Positions 27,769-36,716 of a stretch of DNA of 64,000 nucleotides are shown here, piece after piece (within the stretch, counting starts at the first letter, position 1; the number at the start of each line of letters is the position of its first letter). Location: contig NZ_JAFMSU010000002.1 of assembly GCF_017916365.1 (NCBI RefSeq), positions 930,001 to 994,000 of the forward strand, given 5' to 3'. A program made the translations under genes and the position numbers. The stretch is from Rufibacter roseolus (GTDB lineage: Bacteria > Bacteroidota > Bacteroidia > Cytophagales > Hymenobacteraceae). The notes under the pieces were generated by a model. It did not search any database. It was not told where the DNA came from and worked only from the letters and a program-made list of their open reading frames with translations.

Positions 27769-28658
27769 ACATAGATGCCTTCTGGATTATTCTTACCGGC
27801 GCGCTGGTAGCCATTTGCTGCAGTCTGCTGGGATGTTTTCTCATTTTGCGCCGCATGGCTATGGTGGGAGATGCCATCTCGCACGCGGTGTTGCCAGGCA
27901 TTGTGCTGGCCTTTCTCTTCAGCGGTTCCCGCGAAGTCTGGACCATGCTCATCGGGGCGGCTTTGCTGGGCGTAGCCTGTACCTTCCTGATAGAGTTCTT
28001 CCACAAAAAAGCCCGCGTCCAGGCAGATGCTTCCATTGGCGTCACTTTCACCACGCTGTTTGCGCTGGGCATTATTCTTATCTCGGTGTACGCCGGCAAA
28101 GTGGACCTGGACCAGGACTGCGTGCTCTACGGCGAGATTGCTTATGTACCCCTGGACATCTGGCTCACCGAAAGTGGTATGAACCTGGGTCCCCGAACGG
28201 TCTGGATTATAGGCGGAGTGCTGGTGGTGTTGCTGTTGTTTATCACAATATTTTACAAGCAGTTATACCTCACCTCCTTTGATCCGGCTTTCGCTACTGC
28301 CATCGGGCTCTCCACCACGCTTTGGTATTACCTCCTGATGGGCGCAGTGTCGCTGACCACCGTGGCAGCCTTTGAATCTGTAGGGGCTATCCTGGTGGTG
28401 GCTTTAATGGTGGGCCCACCGGCTACCGCCTATTTGCTCACAGATGACCTGAAGAAGATGCTCATTATCTCGGCCTTGGCCGGAACCATCGCCTCGGCGG
28501 CGGGCTTTTACCTCGCGCTTTGGTTGAACGGATCGGTGGCGGGCGCCATCTCGGCGGTAATCGGGTTACAGTTCCTGCTGGCCTTTGTCTTCTCCCCTGG
28601 TCACGGCCTCCTGGCTAAGCGCCGCCAACCGGTTGCGGTCATGAAGGCTAATGCCTAA
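27765..28658 (+). CDS. Metal ABC transporter permease
   Basis: 297 residues with about eight predicted transmembrane helices and no extra domain. Typical family segments are RRMAMVGDAISHAVLPGIVLAFLF near the N-terminus and SVGAILVVALMVGPPATAYLLTDD. It starts within the stop of the preceding fused permease (ATGA overlap), so the two subunits are probably made in equal amounts and form a heterodimeric channel. Confidence 0.93.
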   Translation: MNIDAFWIILTGALVAICCSLLGCFLILRRMAMVGDAISHAVLPGIVLAFLFSGSREVWTMLIGAALLGVACTFLIEFFHKKARVQADASIGVTFTTLFALGIILISVYAGKVDLDQDCVLYGEIAYVPLDIWLTESGMNLGPRTVWIIGGVLVVLLLFITIFYKQLYLTSFDPAFATAIGLSTTLWYYLLMGAVSLTTVAAFESVGAILVVALMVGPPATAYLLTDDLKKMLIISALAGTIASAAGFYLALWLNGSVAGAISAVIGLQFLLAFVFSPGHGLLAKRRQPVAVMKANA

Positions 28659-28910
28659 AAATAACAAACTCTTTAGGTTAAAGGCATAAAATGTGTTAAA
28701 TCCTTTTCCACCCATTTGCCTGTTTTAAGGCTGATTTATGGAAAAGGTGCCAGAAATAGCCATAGGCTTTAATATGGGTAGAAGGAATGTGAATAAACCC
28801 TACCAACGTTTTCCTCCTTTCCTTAGGACAACACAATAGTAGCCCCTTCTTTTCGTATTAATGGAAACAGAAAACAACCTGATCTATAAGCAGTAGCCGT
28901 CTTCCACTTC

Positions 28911-29408
28911 ATGTACTTCCTCTTCTTAATTATAACCTCCTTTTTACCGTTTCTACACCCTTCTACCCCATCCTATAAACCGGCAAACTCGGCCATGGCG
29001 GTCCCTGCCGAGAAGCTGCAGTGGCTTACCCTGGAGCAGGCCATCCAGAAAAGCGAAACCAAACCCAAAAAGATCCTGGTGGATGTGTACACCGATTGGT
29101 GCGGCTGGTGCAAGAAAATGGACAAGCAGGTTTACCAGAACCCCGAGATCGTTAAGAAGCTGAACCAGGATTTTTACGTGGTGAAACTTAACGCGGAGCA
29201 GCGCCAGACAATTACCCTGCAGGGCAGAACCTATAAATACCTGGAGAAGTACCGGGCCCATGAACTGGCGCTGGCCCTCTTGAAAGGTCAGATGAGTTAT
29301 CCTTCCACGGTTTTCCTGAACGAGAAACAGCAGGTCATGGAGCGGGTACCTGGTTTTATACCAGCCAAGGATTTTCTGCGCGCTTTGGCGTATCTTGCAG
29401 AAAAATAG
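28911..29408 (+). CDS. Exported thioredoxin-like protein
   Basis: 165 residues. An N-terminal hydrophobic segment (about 1-15) acts as signal or anchor. The thioredoxin fold follows, with active site DWCGWCKKMDK (CxxC) and a late cis-Pro region MSYPSTVFLNEKQQ. It resembles periplasmic thioredoxin_7 / DUF255-type reductases. The mnmE gene starts 35 bp downstream and may be co-transcribed. Confidence 0.88.
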   Translation: MYFLFLIITSFLPFLHPSTPSYKPANSAMAVPAEKLQWLTLEQAIQKSETKPKKILVDVYTDWCGWCKKMDKQVYQNPEIVKKLNQDFYVVKLNAEQRQTITLQGRTYKYLEKYRAHELALALLKGQMSYPSTVFLNEKQQVMERVPGFIPAKDFLRALAYLAEK

Positions 29409-29427
29409 CCGCTAAACGGCAAACCCT

Positions 29428-29433
29428 AAGGAG
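29428..29433 (+). promoter_or_regulatory. Ribosome-binding site of mnmE
   Basis: AAGGAG, 9 bp before the TTG start at 29443. A clear Shine-Dalgarno sequence is uncommon in this window and supports the unusual TTG start. Confidence 0.6.
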
Positions 29434-29442
29434 TCCATTGCA

Positions 29443-30822
29443 TTGATACCTTCTAACCTATCCAAAGATACCATTGTGGCCTTGTCCACGGCCGCAGGCC
29501 ACGGCGCCATTGCTGTCATCCGACTCTCGGGCCCTGAGGCGATTTCCATTGTTCAGAGCGTCTTCAAAGGAAAGAACCTTCAAAACCAGCCCTCTCACAC
29601 GCTGCATTTCGGGACCATCAGAGATGACGAGAAGATTCTGGACGAAGTGGTGGTGTCTCTTTTCAAAGGACCTAATTCCTACACCAAGGAAGATGTCATA
29701 GAGGTTTCCTGCCACGGATCACCCTACATCACCGAACAGATCATCAAGTTGTTTCTCCGCAAAGGTGCCCGCCTGGCTGAGGCCGGCGAGTTCACCAAAC
29801 GCGCTTTCCTGAACGGGCAATTTGACCTGGCCCAGGCCGAAGCCGTGGCCGATCTTATTGCCTCTGACTCTGCGCTGACCCACCAGGTGGCCATGAAGCA
29901 GATGCGCGGCGGCTTCTCACAGGAGATAAAAGCCCTGCGGGCGCAGTTGATCCATTTTGCCTCCATGATAGAATTGGAACTGGACTTCAGCGAGGAAGAC
30001 GTGGAGTTCGCTGACCGCAGTGCCCTGCGTCGGCTGATCTCATCCCTGCAGCGCCTGATCACTGATTTGTTGCAGTCCTTTGAGATGGGCAACGTGCTTA
30101 AAAATGGGGTTCCCACCGTCATTGCCGGGAAACCCAACGCCGGTAAGTCTACTCTATTGAATGCCCTTCTAAACGAAGAAAAAGCGATTGTCTCTGACAT
30201 TCCGGGCACCACCCGAGACGTGATTGAGGATGAGGCCCTCATTAGCGGCATCCGGTTCCGGTTTATTGACACGGCAGGCCTCCGGGAAACGCAGGACAAA
30301 GTGGAAGCCATTGGCGTTGCCAGAACGAAAGAGCAGTTGCAGAAGGCCTCTTTGGTATTGTACCTGTTTGATCTTGCCTCTACTACCCCACAAGAAGTTC
30401 AGGAAGAAATGTCTGCTCTTGACCTGCCGCAGGTTCCTTCCCTGTTGATCGGGAACAAAAAAGACCTTGCCTCACCCGAGCAACTCTCTACCTTTTCAGG
30501 CCTGGAGAACCTGGTCTTTATCTCAGCCGATACTAAAGAAGGTCTGGAAGAATTGAAAGATGCCTTGCTGGAGCAGGTACACGCCAATGAAGCTATTACC
30601 GGCGACCGCACCATTGTCACCAACCTGCGCCATTTCCAAAGTCTTCAGAAAACCTCTGATGCCTTGCAGGAAGTGTTGAAGGGCTTGGATGGTGGCCTCA
30701 CCGGAGACTGGCTCGCCGCCGATATCCGCCGCTGCCTGTTTTACCTGGGTGAGATCACCGGTGAGATCACAACCGATGACCTGCTGGATAACATCTTTAC
30801 CAAGTTCTGCATTGGCAAATAA
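29443..30822 (+). CDS. mnmE: tRNA uridine-5-carboxymethylaminomethyl(34) synthesis GTPase
   Basis: 459 residues. N-terminal tetrahydrofolate-binding domain (TIVALSTAAGHGAIAVIRLSG), helical domain, an inserted G domain with GKPNAGKSTLLNALL (G1), DIPGTTRDVIE (G2), DTAG (G3) and NKKD (G4), and the C-terminal FCIGK with the catalytic cysteine. With MnmG it modifies U34 of certain tRNAs. The start is TTG at 29443, preceded 9 bp upstream by an AAGGAG ribosome-binding site at 29428-29433; this decides the start. Confidence 0.96.
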   Translation: MIPSNLSKDTIVALSTAAGHGAIAVIRLSGPEAISIVQSVFKGKNLQNQPSHTLHFGTIRDDEKILDEVVVSLFKGPNSYTKEDVIEVSCHGSPYITEQIIKLFLRKGARLAEAGEFTKRAFLNGQFDLAQAEAVADLIASDSALTHQVAMKQMRGGFSQEIKALRAQLIHFASMIELELDFSEEDVEFADRSALRRLISSLQRLITDLLQSFEMGNVLKNGVPTVIAGKPNAGKSTLLNALLNEEKAIVSDIPGTTRDVIEDEALISGIRFRFIDTAGLRETQDKVEAIGVARTKEQLQKASLVLYLFDLASTTPQEVQEEMSALDLPQVPSLLIGNKKDLASPEQLSTFSGLENLVFISADTKEGLEELKDALLEQVHANEAITGDRTIVTNLRHFQSLQKTSDALQEVLKGLDGGLTGDWLAADIRRCLFYLGEITGEITTDDLLDNIFTKFCIGK

Positions 30823-31437
30823 ATCAAGGTTTCTTTACTTGAACCAGTAAGTGAAATCAGATTTAGGCGAATACTTCTGCCAAGTAAATACTTCTGGTCG
30901 TTTTGCTTAGGGTCATTATAAAAGCTGGTCTTACAGGTTGCTTAAAACAACTTGTAAGAAAGCTTCTTAAGTTTAGAGGTTTCTTAACCTGATTACTGCC
31001 ACCTTTATTAATCTTGTGTCTTGCGCTTGCGGTCCTTCTCCTCATCATTATCAGAGGTACTGCTTTTTGCGTTTTTGGCAGCAGCTTTGAGGCGGGCCTC
31101 ATTTTCTTTTCTCTCCTTGAATTCCTTTTGCCGCTGTTTCTTTTGTTGATTTTCTGCTCTGGTACTCATATTCTTCTTTTAGTCAGGTTAAGAGAGGAGT
31201 ATTTAATTTACTACTTCTCAGACATAATTTATATAAATATAGATCACATATTACCCTTGATAAGTTTTTCATTAACTGTATTCAAAACGGCACCCTACTC
31301 TTTTGTGGGACTCTATACCTTTAATTAGCCCCAAGTGGGGATTTGCTAAACCGAGAGGAAGCGCCTAGATTTAGGCACCAAGCTGTTAATAGAAACTCAA
31401 AGCCTAATCCTCCATTATTTAGCTACAACTTTCAGGC
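30823..31437. other. Intergenic region with one small minus-strand gene
   Basis: Besides the 53-residue gene at 31008-31169, an imperfect hairpin lies at 30930-30958 (CTTACAGGTTG / CAACTTGTAAG) and may end that transcript. A short inverted repeat GCCTA-GATT-TAGGC is at 31360-31373, upstream of the nitronate monooxygenase gene. Nothing else is seen. Confidence 0.5.
31008..31169 (-). CDS. Small basic, highly charged protein
   Basis: 53 residues beginning MSTRAENQQKKQRQKEFKER and ending KDRKRKTQD, almost entirely charged or polar and probably helical or disordered. It has an upstream AAAAGAAG purine stretch as ribosome-binding site. I do not recognise a family; nucleic-acid binding is possible from charge alone. 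Confidence 0.55.
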   Translation of the reverse strand: MSTRAENQQKKQRQKEFKERKENEARLKAAAKNAKSSTSDNDEEKDRKRKTQD

Positions 31438-32508
31438 ATGATCTGGTCAAATGAATTAACACAAAGGTTAGGCATTGAATACCCTATCATCCAAGCTCCC
31501 ATGTTCGGGGTGACCACACCGGAAATGGTGACTGCGGCCACCAAGGCGGGTTGCTTGGGCTCCTTGCCGCTTGGGGATCTGCCTCCTGAAAAATGTATTG
31601 AGGTGATTGGAGCCACCAAGAAATTATCCAGCCGCCCTTTTGCAGTCAATATCTTCGTTATTGAGATTCCTGAAGTGACTGACCAACTCAAAACCAGGTA
31701 TGCAGAGGCAAAGCAGTTTATCCAAAACCTGGCCCAACAACATGGTCTAACTGTCAACCTTCCAAGTTTTGAGAAAATATCTGTGAACAGGTACCAGGAA
31801 CAGGTAGATGCCATTATTTCTGAAAATTGCAAGATGGTAAGTTTTACCTTCGGCAACCTTGATAAGGAGTCCATCCAAAAGCTGAAGAGTCACGGTACTA
31901 CTCTAATCGGGACATGCACGTCTGTGAGAGAGGCGCAAACACTGGAGAGCTCGGGAATTGATATCATCTGTGTACAGGGGTTTGAGGCCGGCGGACACCG
32001 GGGAAGTTTTGAAGCGGGCTACCTGCCCCAGATTGGTGGGCTTTCTTTACTGTCCCAAGTATATGATGCTGTCAAGGTCCCGCTCATTTATGCAGGCGGC
32101 ATCTACCATGCAAAGACCCTGCTGGCCTCCAGAACTCTTGGTGCCCAGGGATTCCAGGTTGGGAGCTTACTTTTAGGTTCTGCCGAGAGTGCCTTGGCGG
32201 ATTTTGAAAAGGAAAGACTGAGAAAGGTAAAGGAAAGCGATATTGTGTTAACCAGAAGCTTCTCGGGGCGCTATGCCAGAGGAATCAGAAATGTTTTCAT
32301 TGACGCTGTAGAAAACACCGAGCATATCCTTCCTTATCCCTATCAACGGCTATTAACCAACGAGTTGCGCAAAGTAGCTAAAGCCCATGGTAACGTGGAC
32401 TTTTTGAGCATTTGGCTTGGGCAATCCATTACAGATTATAGTGGCCAGTCCACGAGTGAGATTTTACAAAACCTGGTATCTGAAACAGAGAAAAAAAGCG
32501 GAAACTAA
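31438..32508 (+). CDS. Nitronate monooxygenase family flavoprotein
   Basis: 356 residues. TIM-barrel with FMN sites of the 2-nitropropane dioxygenase / nitronate monooxygenase family: IQAPMFGVTTPEMVTAATKAGCLG near the N-terminus, CVQGFEAGGHRGSF, and YAGGIYHAKTLLASRTLGAQGFQVGS at the phosphate-binding end. It would oxidise alkyl nitronates or act as a related FMN-dependent enzyme. It is somewhat AT-richer than the surrounding genes. Confidence 0.92.
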   Translation: MIWSNELTQRLGIEYPIIQAPMFGVTTPEMVTAATKAGCLGSLPLGDLPPEKCIEVIGATKKLSSRPFAVNIFVIEIPEVTDQLKTRYAEAKQFIQNLAQQHGLTVNLPSFEKISVNRYQEQVDAIISENCKMVSFTFGNLDKESIQKLKSHGTTLIGTCTSVREAQTLESSGIDIICVQGFEAGGHRGSFEAGYLPQIGGLSLLSQVYDAVKVPLIYAGGIYHAKTLLASRTLGAQGFQVGSLLLGSAESALADFEKERLRKVKESDIVLTRSFSGRYARGIRNVFIDAVENTEHILPYPYQRLLTNELRKVAKAHGNVDFLSIWLGQSITDYSGQSTSEILQNLVSETEKKSGN

Positions 32509-32594
32509 TCTGGTATGGTACCCAGAATTTGCTGAAGTAATTTACAGCCGTTTATGCAAAACTGTAAATGGCCCAATAGCACACCTAAAAGAAC

Positions 32595-33119
32595 ATGGAA
32601 GAAATCACCATAAGAAAAGCGACCCTCACAGACATTGAGTTACTTCAAAAAATAGGCAGACAGACTTTCTCCGAGACGTTTTCCGTGAGCAACTCAGAGA
32701 AGAACATGAAGAAGTACCTGGAAGAAGGCTTTTCACTAGAAAAACTGACAACTGAACTGACGGATCAGAATGCTGAATTCTATTTTGCGGAGCTTGCCGG
32801 AGAGGTGATTGGTTATCTGAAACTGAACTCCGGACAGTCGCAGACAGAGTTACAGGACGACAAAGCCCTGGAGATTGAGCGGATCTATGTACTGAAGGAT
32901 TTCCATGGGAAAAAGGTGGGGCAAATACTCTATGAAAAGGCCATTCAGATTGCCAGGGAAAGGAACGACTACTTCGTCTGGTTAGGTGTATGGGAGGAAA
33001 ACCAAAGAGCCATCAACTTCTACAAAAAGAATGGGTTTATTGCCTTTGACAAGCACATCTTTAAATTAGGTGATGACGAGCAGACAGACATCATGATGAA
33101 ACTTCAGTTGCAAGGTTAA
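32595..33119 (+). CDS. GNAT family N-acetyltransferase
   Basis: 174 residues. Segments EEITIRKATLTDIELLQKIGRQTF, RIYVLKDFHGKKVGQILYEKA (the acetyl-CoA loop) and NQRAINFYKKNGF are classic GNAT motifs. The acceptor is unknown. The last base of its stop codon is the first base of the next gene's ATG, so the two acetyltransferases are translationally coupled. Confidence 0.88.
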   Translation: MEEITIRKATLTDIELLQKIGRQTFSETFSVSNSEKNMKKYLEEGFSLEKLTTELTDQNAEFYFAELAGEVIGYLKLNSGQSQTELQDDKALEIERIYVLKDFHGKKVGQILYEKAIQIARERNDYFVWLGVWEENQRAINFYKKNGFIAFDKHIFKLGDDEQTDIMMKLQLQG

Positions 33120-33664
33120 TGGACTTCAGTATACAGCCCGTTTTAGAAAATGAAAGGGTAATCCTTTACCCTTTGCAGGAAGAGGACTTTGAGGCTTTGT
33201 ATAACACCGCCTCGGACCCTAAAATCTGGGAGCAGCACCCCAATAAAAACCGATGGCAGCAGGACATCTTCCGGACGTTCTTTGAAGGAGCAATGCAAAG
33301 CAAGGGCGCCTTTAAAATCGTAGACAAAGCCACTGGGGAAGTAATAGGCAGTACCCGGTTCTATGGCTACAACGAGCAGGACAATAGCATCTTAATTGGT
33401 TACACCTTTTACGCCACCTCTTCCTGGGGCAAGGGGATTAACCTTGCGGTGAAGGGCATGATGCTGGATTACATCTTCCAGTTCGTTTCTAAGGTGTTTT
33501 TCCATATTGGGGCTAAAAACATCCGGTCGCAGATTGCCACCATCCGCGTGGGCGCTGAGAAAGTTGCCGAGGAAGAAGTAGCCTATATTGGCGAGGCCTC
33601 TCAGTTAAACTTTGTCTATGAAATCAGTAAAGAAAAGTGGGCAAGGCTAAAAGGAAGTAATTAA
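33119..33664 (+). CDS. GNAT family N-acetyltransferase (RimJ/RimL type)
   Basis: 181 residues. N-terminal NERVILYPLQEEDFEALYNTASDPKIWEQHP matches RimJ/RimL-like acetyltransferases, with GSTRFYGYNEQDNSILIGYTFYATSSWGKGIN as the central strand and cofactor loop. It is coupled to the upstream GNAT gene. Substrate unknown. Confidence 0.87.
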   Translation: MDFSIQPVLENERVILYPLQEEDFEALYNTASDPKIWEQHPNKNRWQQDIFRTFFEGAMQSKGAFKIVDKATGEVIGSTRFYGYNEQDNSILIGYTFYATSSWGKGINLAVKGMMLDYIFQFVSKVFFHIGAKNIRSQIATIRVGAEKVAEEEVAYIGEASQLNFVYEISKEKWARLKGSN

Positions 33665-33725
33665 GGACCTGCGGCTAAAAGTCTGACCAGAATAGAGAAG
33701 GCATAAGAATTTCCTACTCCATCAC

Positions 33726-36104
33726 TTACTCGGCCCTCAAGAATTCAACCGGGTTAGCGTTGGCTGCCTTCAGAGTTTGCGAGAGAATGGTGGCAAGGCC
33801 CAGAATCATCATGATCATCACACTGATGAATATTTCCAGAAACCCTATCTCTATACTGTAATGCTGGGTAGTGGCCAACAGGTGGGTGAACATGAAGTAC
33901 ATCACCGGAATGGTAATGGCGCTGGCAATGACCATCAGGATAAAGAAGTCTTTTGATAGAAGCAGCACCAGGCTTTCTGAGGAGGCCCCCATTACCTTTC
34001 TGATGCTTATTTCTTTGTAGCGTTTTTTAATGGTGAAAGACACCGTACCCAACAACCCCAGGCAGGCCACGGTGATCGCCAGCAAACCCAGGAAACCCCA
34101 CAGCTTCATAACCATGATATAGAAGTCATAGGCGCTTTTGATCTCCTGGGAGAAAAGCTGGGCCGTGAATTTCCCCTCACCGCCTATCCTTTTCCAGAGC
34201 GTTTCCATAGCTGTGAGGCTGCCCGCTACATCACTGGTCTCCAGTTTCAGGTTGGCAAAATGGAAGGTGTCTGGGTTATACTCAAAAAAGAAAGGAGTGA
34301 TTTCTTCTTTCAGGTCCGCAAAGTGAAAGCTTTTCAAGACACCCCCAATGCGCACCGCTTTTCCCTCGGGTAAGACAAACCACCTGCCAATGGCCGCAGA
34401 GGGTTCTGTCAGCTTCAGCTTTTTCACAAACTCCTCGTTTACAATAATCTGTTTGGCATTGCCGGCTTTATCCTGGGTAAAGTCGTTTCCGGCCAGTAAT
34501 TTCAATTTCATGTTAGAAATGAAAGCCTCGTCTACTGAGATAGAGAAAGCCCCTATGGAGTCTTCCTGATGCAGGAACTGGAGCTGCCGTTCAGGACCGG
34601 GTTCAATTCCCAGCAAATGCGAAGACATGGAAATTCTCTTCACCGAGGGCACTTTCCCATACTCGTTTTTGAATATCTGCGGATCTACATTCTGCAGTTC
34701 CACATCCAGCACATTGGCTTGGTCAAAGCCGAAATCATAATTCACTGAATACTGGTACTGCCGCAGCATGATAACCACCGCCATGATAAATCCCAGAGAA
34801 AGCATGAATTGGGTGGTCAGGACCACTTTCCGGAAAAGAGAACGGCCGCTGGTTTTTACTTCCTTTCCCTTTAGCGCGTTCACCGGCGATAACCTGGAGA
34901 AATATAGCGCAGGCACAATGCCGGCAATGATCCCCACCAGCACGGCGAACAAAAGGAAACCCAGGAAGGTAACCCAGGTGGGAGATAAATCAATGGGAGA
35001 GGTCTCCACCATCTGGCTAATGAAATCGGTTCTAATTATTTCGTAGATCATTCCGGAGAGCAGCAGCGCCACCAGCACAATGGTGGTAGATTCCACAATG
35101 AACTGCAAAAAGATCTGTTCTTTCTGGGCGCCAAAGACCTTCCTCACCCCTATTTCCCGCATCCGCTCCAATGACTGTGAAATAGAAAGGTTGATGTAGT
35201 TGGAACAGGCTGGCACCAGCACGACCAGGGTGATCAATCCGGTGAGGAAAAGTGACAAGTAATCCCAGGTTTGGCCCAAAGAATCATACAGCTGCGGACC
35301 GGGTACAATGTCATCTAAAGCCTGCAGTTTAAAGGATAATTTAATCTGCTGCTTTGCATACTGCTGTTTGGCCACCTTATTGAGGGAGTACTGGATGTTT
35401 TCCGGATCAATACCCTCCAAAATCCGCAGATACACAAAAGAATTCTCAAAGGATCTCCAGCCTTCCTCGCGCTGCAGAAAACTGGTTCCCTTATCAGAAA
35501 TGATAGTAGCGAAAGACGCAATGGCCCCAAATTGCATGTGTGAGTTCACGGGAAGGTCTTTTAAGATGCCGGTCACCACAAAATTCCCGTAGCCCTCCAT
35601 CCTGATCATTTCCCCTATGGCCTCTTTCTCCCCGAAGATCTTTCTTGCCTCAGTCTCAGAGATCACAATGGAGTTAGGGTTTGTGAGCGCCGTTGTTTTA
35701 TCACCTTTCAGTAAAGGGAAATTGAAAACCTCAAAAAAGGCAGGATCAGCAAAATAGCCACCCAACCGTATTTTCTTTTCGCCATACACTGCATCTCCAT
35801 AGAGGGACCTATGGACCCGGACCACATTTTCAATTCCCGAGAAGTTGTTTTCCAGGTGATCGGCCAAGCCGACGGGAGCGGACGCAAACCTGGGGTTTTC
35901 TACCTTGTCATGCACCTGCGTGATGACCCTGTAGATACGCTCTTTATGCGGATGAAAATTGTCATACCTGGAAAGGAAAGAAAGCAGGGCTATAAACAAA
36001 AGGCTCAGAGACATACCCAGGGCTAACCCAAGGACATTAAGAACCGTGAAGAACTTATTCTTGGAAAGGTTTCGGTAGGCCGTTTTGAATAGATTCTTGA
36101 GCAT
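33726..36104 (-). CDS. MacB/FtsX-type ABC transporter permease
   Basis: 792 residues from ATG 36104; the frame stays open to 36164, but the family begins MLKNLFKTAYRNLSKNKFFTVLNVLGLALG. It contains two copies of the arrangement MacB periplasmic domain plus FtsX permease: about eight membrane helices in total, with ERMREIGVRKVFGAQKEQIFLQF and KKRYKEISIRKVMGASSESLVLLL as the two repeated cytosolic motifs. These Bacteroidota proteins act in export or signalling with an ATPase, but no ATPase gene is adjacent. Probably monocistronic. Confidence 0.92.
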   Translation of the reverse strand: MLKNLFKTAYRNLSKNKFFTVLNVLGLALGMSLSLLFIALLSFLSRYDNFHPHKERIYRVITQVHDKVENPRFASAPVGLADHLENNFSGIENVVRVHRSLYGDAVYGEKKIRLGGYFADPAFFEVFNFPLLKGDKTTALTNPNSIVISETEARKIFGEKEAIGEMIRMEGYGNFVVTGILKDLPVNSHMQFGAIASFATIISDKGTSFLQREEGWRSFENSFVYLRILEGIDPENIQYSLNKVAKQQYAKQQIKLSFKLQALDDIVPGPQLYDSLGQTWDYLSLFLTGLITLVVLVPACSNYINLSISQSLERMREIGVRKVFGAQKEQIFLQFIVESTTIVLVALLLSGMIYEIIRTDFISQMVETSPIDLSPTWVTFLGFLLFAVLVGIIAGIVPALYFSRLSPVNALKGKEVKTSGRSLFRKVVLTTQFMLSLGFIMAVVIMLRQYQYSVNYDFGFDQANVLDVELQNVDPQIFKNEYGKVPSVKRISMSSHLLGIEPGPERQLQFLHQEDSIGAFSISVDEAFISNMKLKLLAGNDFTQDKAGNAKQIIVNEEFVKKLKLTEPSAAIGRWFVLPEGKAVRIGGVLKSFHFADLKEEITPFFFEYNPDTFHFANLKLETSDVAGSLTAMETLWKRIGGEGKFTAQLFSQEIKSAYDFYIMVMKLWGFLGLLAITVACLGLLGTVSFTIKKRYKEISIRKVMGASSESLVLLLSKDFFILMVIASAITIPVMYFMFTHLLATTQHYSIEIGFLEIFISVMIMMILGLATILSQTLKAANANPVEFLRAE

Positions 36105-36716
36105 AGCTGAGTGTATATAGAGTAGTGGCGATTTGTCTCTATAACAGATGTTGTACCAACTCAACTGCGACCTGATTTTCAGCTATTTAAACAAGAGTAC
36201 TTTGCTGTTTTGTTCGGTATCACACAGTGGGTGTGCGATATTGTACACCTTCATTAATGGCCACATGCCCAGATGGTCCTTTCTCCGTTGCTGTGCAAAA
36301 GGTTAGGTTCACGTACCTTGAAACTGGTGCGGCCTTGCCAGAGCGTACAATTATCCTTGCCGGTTACTAGGGCCATGCACAGAGCAGATTGCCTCTTTGA
36401 TTTCCGGAGGGACAAACTCTGCGGCTATTTCCATGCAGTTACCAAGGCTATTCCTCCATTCTTCTACCTCGCTTTTTTTGGATACTTTCTGCCACTTGCC
36501 ACAACTTGCTATCCTTCAACCAACTGGCTTTTTACGCGCTCTGTTTATCAGAATGGTCTAATTTAAACGAGCAGAAAGGTCAATTCACCATACTGCTATC
36601 ACTATTAGGTCTATTTTTTCTAAAAAATACCATATACCCTATTGCTTTGTATAAATTTTTCTTTACATTCATTAAATAAAACAGTACCAGATTCAATTTT
36701 ATATCAGAATGGAACA
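36105..36716. other. Intergenic, no gene seen
   Basis: A 97-codon plus-strand frame at 36273-36566 has no recognisable start context or protein-like composition. AT-rich sequence at 36590-36700 should hold the promoter of the histidine kinase gene. Confidence 0.5.

Noticed and set aside
34590-34625. GGGTTCAATTCCC segment resembling a tRNA T-arm
   Set aside because: It lies inside the FtsX-type permease gene and there is no matching acceptor stem or anticodon arm.
36273-36566. 97-codon plus-strand frame in the gap before the histidine kinase
   Set aside because: No ribosome site, no recognisable domain and an unnatural Cys/Arg/Leu-rich composition.
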